A DNA stretch of 64,000 bases from JAUVKT01 sp036350795 (lineage in GTDB: Bacteria > Bacteroidota > Bacteroidia > Bacteroidales > VadinHA17). Numbering within the stretch: the first letter of the stretch is position 1; the number at the start of each line of letters is the position of its first letter. Where the stretch lies: assembly GCA_036350795.1 (NCBI GenBank), contig JAZBNV010000004.1:39547-103546 (forward strand), given 5' to 3'. The notes beneath the pieces are model-generated. The model saw only the letters and a program-made list of their open reading frames with translations. It was not told the DNA's origin and ran no database searches. Below are positions 27,530 to 34,877 of this stretch, piece by piece. The translations under genes were made by a program, and so were the position numbers.

Positions 27530-29695
27530 ATGAAGAAACTATTGTTGTTAATGATCATTCCCCTGTTGCTTACCGGCCAGAAAGCCAGGTCAGATGAAGG
27601 AATGTGGATCCCGATCCTGATTGAGCAATTCAATATTAAAATAATGCAGGAGAAAGGATTTATGCTTACTGCCGAGGATATATACAGCGTAAACAAAGCC
27701 TGTATGAAGGATGCTGTAATGATCTTTGGCGGAGGATGTACTGGAGAACTGATTTCCGACAGGGGACTGCTGATAACCAACCATCACTGTGGCTTTGGCA
27801 GGATACAGGCACACTCAAGCCTCGAACATGACTATATTACAGATGGCTTCTGGGCCATGTCAGCAGAAGAGGAACTTCCTAATCCGGGACTTTCAGTTAC
27901 TTTCCTTAAATATATGAAGGATGTAACAGAGGAGGTGAATGCCGGGATAAAGAAAAAGATGACCGAGGAAGAGAAAGACGAGCTGCGCAATTCAAATATA
28001 GCCGCTATTGTATCAGGCGCTATGGAAGGTAACGATTACAGGGCCTTTGTGCGTCCTTTCTATATGGGAAACCAGTTCTTCCTTTTTGTTAACGAAACAT
28101 ATATGGATGTCAGGCTGGTTGGAGCACCTCCTTCAGCCGTAGGAAACTTCGGATCAGACACCGATAACTGGGTATGGCCAAGACATACCGGCGACTTCTC
28201 ACTGTTCAGGATTTATGCTGACAGGGATAATAAGCCTGCAGCTTACTCAGAAGATAATGTTCCCTATAAGCCTGCCTACCATTTCCCTATTTCACTTAAG
28301 GGGGTTCAGGAAGGCGACTTTACAATGGTGTTCGGCTACCCTGGCAGCACCCAGCAATACGTACCCTCATATCATATTGATATGCTTATTAACCATGTAT
28401 ACCCGAAAATGATCGACCTCCGTACGGCAAAGCTCGACATTATTGTTGCAGATATGGAATCCGATCCGGGTGTAAGGATACAGTATGCCTCAAAACGTTC
28501 AGGAATATCCAATTCGTGGAAAAGATGGATCGGTGAGATGAATGGAATGACCAAGCTTGGTACGGTGGCTAAGAAACAGGCCTTTGAGAGGGAATTTACA
28601 GAGTGGCTTAAAGCTAAAAACAAGAGGTTTAAACAATATGGACATATCCTGCCTGCATACGAGGAAATTTATGCTGACCTGAAAAAGTATAACCTGATTA
28701 ACAGCTATTCGGGCGAGATCCTGGGCCGGGGCGGTATTGAAGCCATCGGATTTGCCGGGCGCTTTTCCGGACTTGTTGAGCTGGCAGGGGATGAGAATCG
28801 TGAGGAATCTGTAAAAGGAGCACTCAGCCGGGTCGAAAGAAACGTTGCAGGCTTCTTTAAAAACTATAATATGCCAACCGATAAGAAACTCTTTGTTGAG
28901 CTTCTTAACTTATACGGAGAGAATATCCCTGAAGAATACCAGGCAGAGGAATATAAAAAGCTTTATGCCAGCTGCAATGGAGATTTTTCTGCTGTTGCAG
29001 ATGAAATATACCAGAAAAGTATTTTCACCAGCGAGGAAAGATGCATGGAGTTTCTCTCCGGATTTACTTTTGATAAGCTTCACATGATAAGTGATGATCC
29101 TATATATAAACTGGGGATATCATCCGGCGAGATTCTCCGTGAAAAGATTATGCCTGAATATTCGAGACTGTCAGCTGCTGTTTCCGATCTGAACCGTGAA
29201 TATATGACTGCCCAGCTGGAATATGCAGGGGATAAGGTACTGTGGCCTGATGCCAATATGACACTCAGGGTGGCATATGGAAATGTTGGCGGATATGATG
29301 CAAGGGATGCCGTTTACCATACCCATTATACAACACTCAGGGGCATAATGGAAAAAGATAACCCCGAAATCTACGATTATAATGTGCCCCAGAAATTAAG
29401 GGAACTGTACCAGGCAAAAGATTATGGAAGATACGCACAGGATGGAGAAATTCCAGTTTGTTTTATAGCTAATAACCACACCACGGGAGGAAACTCCGGT
29501 AGCCCGGTTATTAATGGAGAAGGACACCTGATAGGTGTTAACTTCGACAGGGCCTGGGAAGGTGTTATGAGTGATTTTATGTTTAACCCTACCCAGAGCA
29601 GGAATATAAGCCTCGATATAAGATATGCTCTCTTCCTGATTGATAAGTTTGCCGGAGCTACTTATCTTCTCGATGAAATGACCCTGGTGGAATAA
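27530..29695 (+). CDS. S46 dipeptidyl-peptidase, DPP11-like
   Basis: A 721-residue secreted peptidase with a signal peptide (residues 1-21). It belongs to the S46 family of Bacteroidota exopeptidases, which release dipeptides from the N-terminus of oligopeptides in the periplasm. The chymotrypsin-like triad is visible: His in LLITNHHCGFG (85/86), the acidic region in FGSDTDNWVWPRHTGDF, and Ser656 in GGNSGSP. The residue 18 positions after the Ser is Arg674 (NFDRAWEG). As I recall, this position is Arg673 in Porphyromonas DPP11 (prefers Asp/Glu at P1) and Gly in DPP7, so acidic P1 specificity is inferred. The free dipeptides would suit the amino-acid symporters encoded at 5-8 kb. Confidence 0.9.
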   Translation: MKKLLLLMIIPLLLTGQKARSDEGMWIPILIEQFNIKIMQEKGFMLTAEDIYSVNKACMKDAVMIFGGGCTGELISDRGLLITNHHCGFGRIQAHSSLEHDYITDGFWAMSAEEELPNPGLSVTFLKYMKDVTEEVNAGIKKKMTEEEKDELRNSNIAAIVSGAMEGNDYRAFVRPFYMGNQFFLFVNETYMDVRLVGAPPSAVGNFGSDTDNWVWPRHTGDFSLFRIYADRDNKPAAYSEDNVPYKPAYHFPISLKGVQEGDFTMVFGYPGSTQQYVPSYHIDMLINHVYPKMIDLRTAKLDIIVADMESDPGVRIQYASKRSGISNSWKRWIGEMNGMTKLGTVAKKQAFEREFTEWLKAKNKRFKQYGHILPAYEEIYADLKKYNLINSYSGEILGRGGIEAIGFAGRFSGLVELAGDENREESVKGALSRVERNVAGFFKNYNMPTDKKLFVELLNLYGENIPEEYQAEEYKKLYASCNGDFSAVADEIYQKSIFTSEERCMEFLSGFTFDKLHMISDDPIYKLGISSGEILREKIMPEYSRLSAAVSDLNREYMTAQLEYAGDKVLWPDANMTLRVAYGNVGGYDARDAVYHTHYTTLRGIMEKDNPEIYDYNVPQKLRELYQAKDYGRYAQDGEIPVCFIANNHTTGGNSGSPVINGEGHLIGVNFDRAWEGVMSDFMFNPTQSRNISLDIRYALFLIDKFAGATYLLDEMTLVE

Positions 29696-29756
29696 CGGAT
29701 AACGGATAACAGATAACGTTTAACGGATAACAGATAACAGATAACGTTTAACGTTT
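29694..29756. repeat. Degenerate heptamer repeat, AAC(G/A)GAT / AACGTTT x9
   Basis: Nine consecutive 7-base units begin at the S46 stop codon. Every unit starts with AAC: three AACGGAT, three AACAGAT and three AACGTTT, in a mixed order. The period is exact but the sequence is not. Confidence 0.9.
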
Positions 29757-29769
29757 TATGAAGAAGCCA

Positions 29770-29900
29770 GAGGCTGTCTCAAAAGTATAATATTCTTGTC
29801 ATCCCGAGTTAATCGAGGGATCTAATTATCTGATAATCAGAACCCTGATTTCTCGCATTAGCTCGAAATGACAAAGATTGCACCCTTTTGAGACAGCCTC
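29770..29900. repeat. 131-bp palindromic repeat element, copy 1
   Basis: It begins GAGGCTGTCTCAAAAG and ends with the inverted form CTTTTGAGACAGCCTC, and the inner halves are also imperfectly complementary (TTGTCATCCCGAG against CTCGAAATGACAA). The whole element can fold as one long hairpin. A second copy of equal length lies inverted at 52762-52892; hand alignment finds 10 mismatches. It sits between convergent genes and has no coding capacity, so it is MITE-like and may act as a bidirectional terminator. Confidence 0.88.
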
Positions 29901-29941
29901 CCTTCTTTATTAATCATGCAATATCCATTATTCGATATTTA

Positions 29942-30844
29942 TCATATCCATTCCTCCCTGAGGATATCTCCCTGTATTCCTGCAATAATAAGTTTTACGG
30001 GTACCTTTCTTTCTGCCATGGACATGGCCTGTTGTAACATTGTGAGCAGCCCTCCGCAGCATGGCACTTCCATAAGCAGAAGTGTAATGGTGTTTACCCT
30101 GGCATCGTCGATTAAAGACCTGAATTTTTCTACATAAATCTCTGTGTTCTGATCCAGTTTCGGGCATGCAATAACAACAGTCTTTCCCTTGATAAACCTG
30201 CTGTGAAATGCCCCCAGCGTGAAAGCACTGCAGTCTGCAGCAATCAGCAGGTCGCTGTTTTTAAAGTACCCTGCAGCGGGATTTATAAGGTGCATCTGTA
30301 CGGGCCAGTGTGTAAGGGCCGATGCTTCATCCATACCAGCTGAAGGGGAGTCGGCCCTCCTGAATTCCTGTGGTGCCGAACTCTGGCATCCGCAACCCGG
30401 TCCCTTATTGTCATGTGCATGCGCATGCTGATGCACATGCGTGTTTTCTTCTGTATTATTCATAAGCCTCTTAATTATTTCGTTTACATCGTGTTCTATA
30501 CTGTTAGCATTCTTTTTAAGATAATCAATCCCTTCTGCCAGGAAAGCCTCCTCACCATGATCCTTAAGGTGGCTTAAATGGGCAACAAGGGTGTTAAATG
30601 TTTTACCCACCATTATTTCCATAACCTTTGTTTCGTTATAAGGCTCAGCTTCCCTTTTTTCAATTGTAATGGCACCTTCAGGGCAATGTCCCAGGCTTGC
30701 TCCCAGCCCGTCGCACATCAGATCGCTTATCAGAACTGCCTTGCCGTCTATTATCTGTAAGGCACCTTCGTGGCAGTTTGGAACGCAATCGCCGCAACCT
30801 GTGCAGAGGTCCTCGTCTATTTTTACCATATCTCTTTTCATCAT
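29942..30844 (-). CDS. Ferredoxin-domain protein with His-rich linker
   Basis: A 300-residue cytoplasmic protein. An N-terminal bacterial ferredoxin domain has one complete [4Fe-4S] motif (C14, C17, C20, C24). The second motif is reduced to C44 and C54, with Ser at the position where relatives carry Cys. A helical segment follows (about 68-130), then a His-rich stretch (HVHQHAHAHD, about 134-143) and GPGCGCQ. The C-terminal half contains a Cys-Cys pair (EVPCCGG). I know the architecture from anaerobe genomes as an uncharacterised Fe-S protein that may bind metal or pass electrons. It is downstream of rex on the same strand and may share its redox control. Confidence 0.8.
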   Translation of the reverse strand: MMKRDMVKIDEDLCTGCGDCVPNCHEGALQIIDGKAVLISDLMCDGLGASLGHCPEGAITIEKREAEPYNETKVMEIMVGKTFNTLVAHLSHLKDHGEEAFLAEGIDYLKKNANSIEHDVNEIIKRLMNNTEENTHVHQHAHAHDNKGPGCGCQSSAPQEFRRADSPSAGMDEASALTHWPVQMHLINPAAGYFKNSDLLIAADCSAFTLGAFHSRFIKGKTVVIACPKLDQNTEIYVEKFRSLIDDARVNTITLLLMEVPCCGGLLTMLQQAMSMAERKVPVKLIIAGIQGDILREEWI

Positions 30845-30894
30845 CTCTGTCTTTTAATTATATCACAAAGATATTTGCCTGCCCTTACTAATAA

Positions 30895-30910
30895 TGTAAC
30901 AATTGTTACA
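30895..30910. promoter_or_regulatory. 16-bp perfect palindrome, candidate operator
   Basis: TGTAACAATTGTTACA reads the same on both strands. It lies 51 bases upstream of the ferredoxin-domain gene and within the rex downstream region. The shape suits a dimeric regulator of the Crp/Fnr (HcpR-like) or Rex type, but it differs from the Rex consensus I know. Confidence 0.5.
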
Positions 30911-31005
30911 CAGCACTTAAAAAAGGATAATAAAAGCTGACACCGGTATCGGGTCGCTTTATTGTTGCAGGAGGAAATGCCTTGACGGATAATGCGATAG
31001 TATTA

Positions 31006-31611
31006 TCAGCTTGTAAGAAAGATTAAGGATTCAAGTGTGTTGGTCAGACTTACATAGATTACATGCACGTCGTCCGGAACCCTCAGGTTTGCATAGGTAA
31101 AATTCATTATTCCCTTTATCCCGGAATCCACAAGCAGGTTGGCAACATTCTGTGCTGCTTCGAAAGGTACTGCCAGTATGGCAATCTTTACATTATTTGA
31201 TTTTACAAAAGGAGGCAGGTTCTCCAGGGGATAAACGGGCACTGAGCTTTCTCCCTGGTATTTTTCAGGATTGATATCAAATGCAGCTTTAATTAGAATT
31301 CTGCTCGACCTGAAACCGCTGTAATTGGAAAGAGCATTTCCTATATTACCCATGCCCACCAGTATAACCTTATGCTCCCTGTCTTTCTGGAAGATCCTGT
31401 CGAATTGCCTGATCAGCTCATCAATCTCATACCCGGCCTTCTTATTGCCCCTGAACTTAAATTCACTGAAATCCTTTCTTACCTGCTCCGGGCTTACACC
31501 AACCTCCCTGGCTATGTTATAGCTGAATATCCTTTTAAAACCAAGTGATCTGAAATGGATAGTGGCTACCCTGTAGAGAATCATACGTTGGATTTTGCTT
31601 TTTGTGCCCAT
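31006..31611 (-). CDS. rex: Redox-sensing transcriptional repressor Rex
   Basis: A 201-residue Rex protein. An N-terminal winged helix (IFSYNIAREVGVSPEQVRKDFSEF) is followed by a Rossmann domain with the NADH motif GMGNIGNALSNY and a C-terminal dimerisation helix. Rex leaves its operators when the NADH/NAD+ ratio rises and controls fermentation and hydrogenase genes in many anaerobes. The gene is divergent from the HdrA-hydrogenase cluster across a 254-base AT-rich spacer, so control of that cluster and of itself is the natural inference. Confidence 0.93.
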   Translation of the reverse strand: MGTKSKIQRMILYRVATIHFRSLGFKRIFSYNIAREVGVSPEQVRKDFSEFKFRGNKKAGYEIDELIRQFDRIFQKDREHKVILVGMGNIGNALSNYSGFRSSRILIKAAFDINPEKYQGESSVPVYPLENLPPFVKSNNVKIAILAVPFEAAQNVANLLVDSGIKGIMNFTYANLRVPDDVHVIYVSLTNTLESLIFLTS

Positions 31612-31865
31612 TATAATGTTATTCTAAGTCACATAAAATACAATAATACTAAATAATTACATACGGATAGAGCTATGTTTAAAAATCACATATATACTAA
31701 GTATCATATAATGAGATATTTGATATATTATTAAAATATGATATATAGCATAAAAATAAAATCATATTTGCCTTGCATTTTATAATGTTATAATTTTAAC
31801 GTAATATAAGTAACAAAATAAAAGTATACTAGATATAATATATAATATTATTAGCTAAAAAACAA
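31612..31865. other. AT-rich divergent promoter region, rex / Hdr-hydrogenase cluster
   Basis: A very AT-rich spacer that must hold the promoters for rex and for the ten-gene cluster. I found no exact TAnnTTTG on the plus strand; CATATTTG at 31763-31770 is the nearest. Overlapping ATATAT/TATTAT inverted motifs lie at about 31705-31745. I could not recognise a convincing Rex operator by eye. Confidence 0.45.
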
Positions 31866-33674
31866 ATGATAGTTAAAACAACAACAGGAGTCATATTTCT
31901 GCACGACACCAATGGGTCTGGTTCAGCGGCCGATTTCAGTCACCTGGAAAAAGCTGCAGACAGGATCGGCGGCGTAATAACTTTTCCTCCCCTGAATGGC
32001 AAAAAGCTTGATGCAGAAGAGTGGGCCATTGAATTCAGGCGACTGGGAATAGAGAAACTGGTACTGGCAGGGCAGCGGCCAGGCCTGCATAAGCCATTCT
32101 TCAGCAGGGTTTTAAATATGGCCGGTAAAGATCCGGTCAATGTTGCCCTGGCCGGTTTTGAAAGCGGGGTGCATGATCCCGAAAAAGAAAAGCTGCTTAA
32201 CAACGCACGTTTAATCTCAGCCATAAGGGGAAGCTCTATGGATGAAGTGATGAGAGGCAGTGATCACCGGGTAAATGAAAACACACTTGTTATTGGTGGT
32301 GGCATAGCAGGTATCCAGTCGGCCCTTGAAATTGCCGAAGCAGGCAGGAAAGTTTTCCTGCTTGAGAAATCTCCTACCCTGGGAGGGCATATGGCTATGT
32401 TTGATAAAACATTTCCAACACTCGATTGTGCAGCCTGTATTCTTACTCCCAAAATGGTAGAAGTAGGACAGCATCCGAATATCGAGATGCTTACTTACTC
32501 TGAACTGGAATCGCTTGAAGGTGAGCCTGGTAACTTTACTGCACGTATTTTAAAGAAAGCCAGAAGGGTTGATCTTGCCAAATGTATAGGTTGTGGAACC
32601 TGTGCAGAGAAATGTCCGTCAAAGGCGCCCAGCGAATTTGACGCATTTACCTCAATGCGCAAAGCTATGTATATCCCCTTCCCCCAGGCTGTCCCGAATA
32701 AATACCTTATTGATGCAGCTTACTGTACCTATGTCGAGAATGGCAAATGCGGAATATGTGTCAAAGTATGCCCTGTTGACGACTGTATAAACCTGGATCA
32801 GAAGGATGAAACTGTTGAAATTAATATTGGTAATATAATTGTTGCCACCGGTTTTAAAACATTTGATCCTTCACCTCTCGAACAATATGCTTACGGAAAG
32901 TATCCCAACGTTATAACTTCCCTCGAACTGGAACGCCTGGTAAATGCTTCAGGGCCTACGGGGGGAAATATAACTTTCAGAACCCGTGACAAAAAAGGAA
33001 ACTGGGTATTTGATCCTGGAACACAGGATAAACACCCTGAAAGTTTTGCACTTATCCATTGCATTGGTTCAAGAGATGAGAATAGTAATAAGTACTGCTC
33101 GCGGGTTTGCTGTATGTATTCCCTTAAGCTGGCTCACCTACTGAAGGAAAAATTTCCGGATGCGCCTGTATACGAGTTTTTTATAGATATGCGTGCCTTT
33201 GGCAAAGGCTACGAAGAGTTCTACCAGAGGATTAAAGGAGAAGGTGTGCATATGATAAGGGGTAAAACAGCACGCATAGAGCAGGATGGGGAGAAGCTGG
33301 TTTTAAGATCTGAAGATATCCTTGCCGACAGGCTTATTGAGACAAGGGTTGATATGGTTGTTCTGTCGGTAGGTCTGGAACCCGGAGATGGCGCATCAGA
33401 ACTTGCCAGGATGCTCAAAATTAAGAGCGACAGCTATGGCTGGTTTGAAGAAAAGGATATTAATTATGATCAGGTATCCAGCTCACAGCCAGGCATATAC
33501 CTGGCAGGCGTTTGCCAGGGACCCAAAGATATTCCTGATGCGGTTGCGCAGGCATCTTCGGCTGCCAGTAGTGTACTGAAGAATATCCTTAAAGATAATA
33601 TCGAGGGTGGAGTTGAAGAGCTTACAGCCAATGATATTGAAAAAAGAATTAATGAATTAATCCTGAATGAATAA
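31866..33674 (+). CDS. HdrA/QmoA-like flavoprotein with inserted ferredoxin domain
   Basis: A 602-residue cytoplasmic iron-sulfur flavoprotein of the heterodisulfide reductase A family. Residues 1-130 form a Cys-free version of the HdrA N-terminal domain. The FAD-binding fold begins at residue 139 (VIGGGIAG) and continues with TLGGHMAMFDKTFPTLDCAACILTPKM; the DCAAC pair is typical of QmoA/HdrA. A ferredoxin insert carries two [4Fe-4S] motifs (C240-C243-C246-C250 and C295-C298-C302 with C287/C307). The C-terminal ferredoxin domain of methanogen HdrA is missing. HdrA uses its flavin to split or combine electron pairs. It heads a cluster with a QmoC-like protein, a second HdrA and an Mvh-type hydrogenase, so its partner is inferred to be H2-derived electrons. 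Confidence 0.88.
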   Translation: MIVKTTTGVIFLHDTNGSGSAADFSHLEKAADRIGGVITFPPLNGKKLDAEEWAIEFRRLGIEKLVLAGQRPGLHKPFFSRVLNMAGKDPVNVALAGFESGVHDPEKEKLLNNARLISAIRGSSMDEVMRGSDHRVNENTLVIGGGIAGIQSALEIAEAGRKVFLLEKSPTLGGHMAMFDKTFPTLDCAACILTPKMVEVGQHPNIEMLTYSELESLEGEPGNFTARILKKARRVDLAKCIGCGTCAEKCPSKAPSEFDAFTSMRKAMYIPFPQAVPNKYLIDAAYCTYVENGKCGICVKVCPVDDCINLDQKDETVEINIGNIIVATGFKTFDPSPLEQYAYGKYPNVITSLELERLVNASGPTGGNITFRTRDKKGNWVFDPGTQDKHPESFALIHCIGSRDENSNKYCSRVCCMYSLKLAHLLKEKFPDAPVYEFFIDMRAFGKGYEEFYQRIKGEGVHMIRGKTARIEQDGEKLVLRSEDILADRLIETRVDMVVLSVGLEPGDGASELARMLKIKSDSYGWFEEKDINYDQVSSSQPGIYLAGVCQGPKDIPDAVAQASSAASSVLKNILKDNIEGGVEELTANDIEKRINELILNE

Positions 33675-33679
33675 TAGTT

Positions 33680-34867
33680 ATGGCAATCAGAGTAGATGAC
33701 AATTTTAAGAAGGAGCTGGTAAAATTCGGAGCCGGCGACTGGAACCATTGTTTCCATTGCGGTAACTGCACAGCTGAATGTCCGCTTACCGAGGACAGGT
33801 TTATTTTCCCCCGGCGATCTATCAGGCTGGTCCAGCTCGGACTGGTAGAAAAAATGGAGACAAGTCTCGATCCCTGGCTATGTTACTATTGTGGCGATTG
33901 CTCGGTGAAGTGTCCCCAGGATGCAAATCCTGCCGAACTGATGATGTCTATGCGACGCTGGCTCACTTCAGTGTACGACTGGACCGGCCTTTCTCGTAAG
34001 TTCTATACCACCAAAATCTGGGAGCTCGGATTTATTGCAGGCTTTGCCGTACTGATACTTGCATTGTTTGCCTGGTTCTTACCACCTGCCTCCGATCTGT
34101 TTTCAAATCCGGGACGCTTTGTCAATGAGCAGGGCGGGGTTATGATCAATAGTCTTGCTGAAGGTGTTTCGGGCGAAAAATTCCTTCATATAATACATAT
34201 TGGCGACTGGATAATGGCCGCAATAATTGCTTTCCTGCTGGTAACGAATATCTTCAATATGTTCCTTAAAACAATAGTTAAGGATAAGCTTACCATCCCT
34301 CTTTACATGTACTTTACAGAGTTCTGGCACCTGATCTACAACTTTGTTACGCAGAAGAATATGTCTAAGTGCGAGAAAAAGAATTACTGGATCTTCCACC
34401 TCTTTCTGATGACAGGGTACACCATAATGTTTATTGTGGTAGTTGCCCTGCTTCCGAAATTTCAGACCGAGGAAGTTCATAAGTGGTATCACTGGCAAAG
34501 AATACTGGGGTATTATGCAACAATAGGAATTATGATTTTCCTTGTCTATTCTGCAATAGGAAGAATTAAAAAGGAAGACATTAAGTTCAAATTCTCCCAT
34601 CCAAGCGACTGGCTTTATATTGTCATGCTTGGTCTTACGGTACTAAGTGGTATTGTTCTCCATGCTTTCCGTTTACTTGGAATGCCGGGTGCAACATATA
34701 TAATGTTTGTTTTACATATGGCCATCCTGGTTCCTATGCTCGTGGTTGAAGTTCCGTTCTCGAAATGGTCGCATCTTGCCTACAGGCCATTCGCTGCCTA
34801 TTTTCACAGGCTGAAGAAGTCAGCATACAAAAAATCAGCTCTCACGAATCCTGCTTTTGCAGTTTAA
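33680..34867 (+). CDS. QmoC-like HdrC/cytochrome b fusion, membrane subunit
   Basis: 395 residues. The N-terminal HdrC-like domain has two [4Fe-4S] motifs (C24-C27-C30-C34 and C68-C71-C74-C78). The C-terminal half has about six membrane helices starting at residue 115, resembling the NarI/HdrE cytochrome b family. Histidines in or near helices (170, 173, 240, 328, 346) are candidate heme b ligands. The HdrC-HdrE fusion is the architecture of QmoC in sulfate reducers, where it exchanges electrons with menaquinone. Here it links the soluble HdrA-hydrogenase subunits to the membrane. It starts 5 bases after the first hdrA gene. No HdrB (CCG-domain) subunit is encoded nearby. Confidence 0.87.
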   Translation: MAIRVDDNFKKELVKFGAGDWNHCFHCGNCTAECPLTEDRFIFPRRSIRLVQLGLVEKMETSLDPWLCYYCGDCSVKCPQDANPAELMMSMRRWLTSVYDWTGLSRKFYTTKIWELGFIAGFAVLILALFAWFLPPASDLFSNPGRFVNEQGGVMINSLAEGVSGEKFLHIIHIGDWIMAAIIAFLLVTNIFNMFLKTIVKDKLTIPLYMYFTEFWHLIYNFVTQKNMSKCEKKNYWIFHLFLMTGYTIMFIVVVALLPKFQTEEVHKWYHWQRILGYYATIGIMIFLVYSAIGRIKKEDIKFKFSHPSDWLYIVMLGLTVLSGIVLHAFRLLGMPGATYIMFVLHMAILVPMLVVEVPFSKWSHLAYRPFAAYFHRLKKSAYKKSALTNPAFAV

Positions 34868-34877
34868 TCGAAAAAAT

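Noticed and set aside
29694..29756. CRISPR-like short array after the S46 gene
   Set aside because: Units are 7 bases with no unique spacers and no cas genes.
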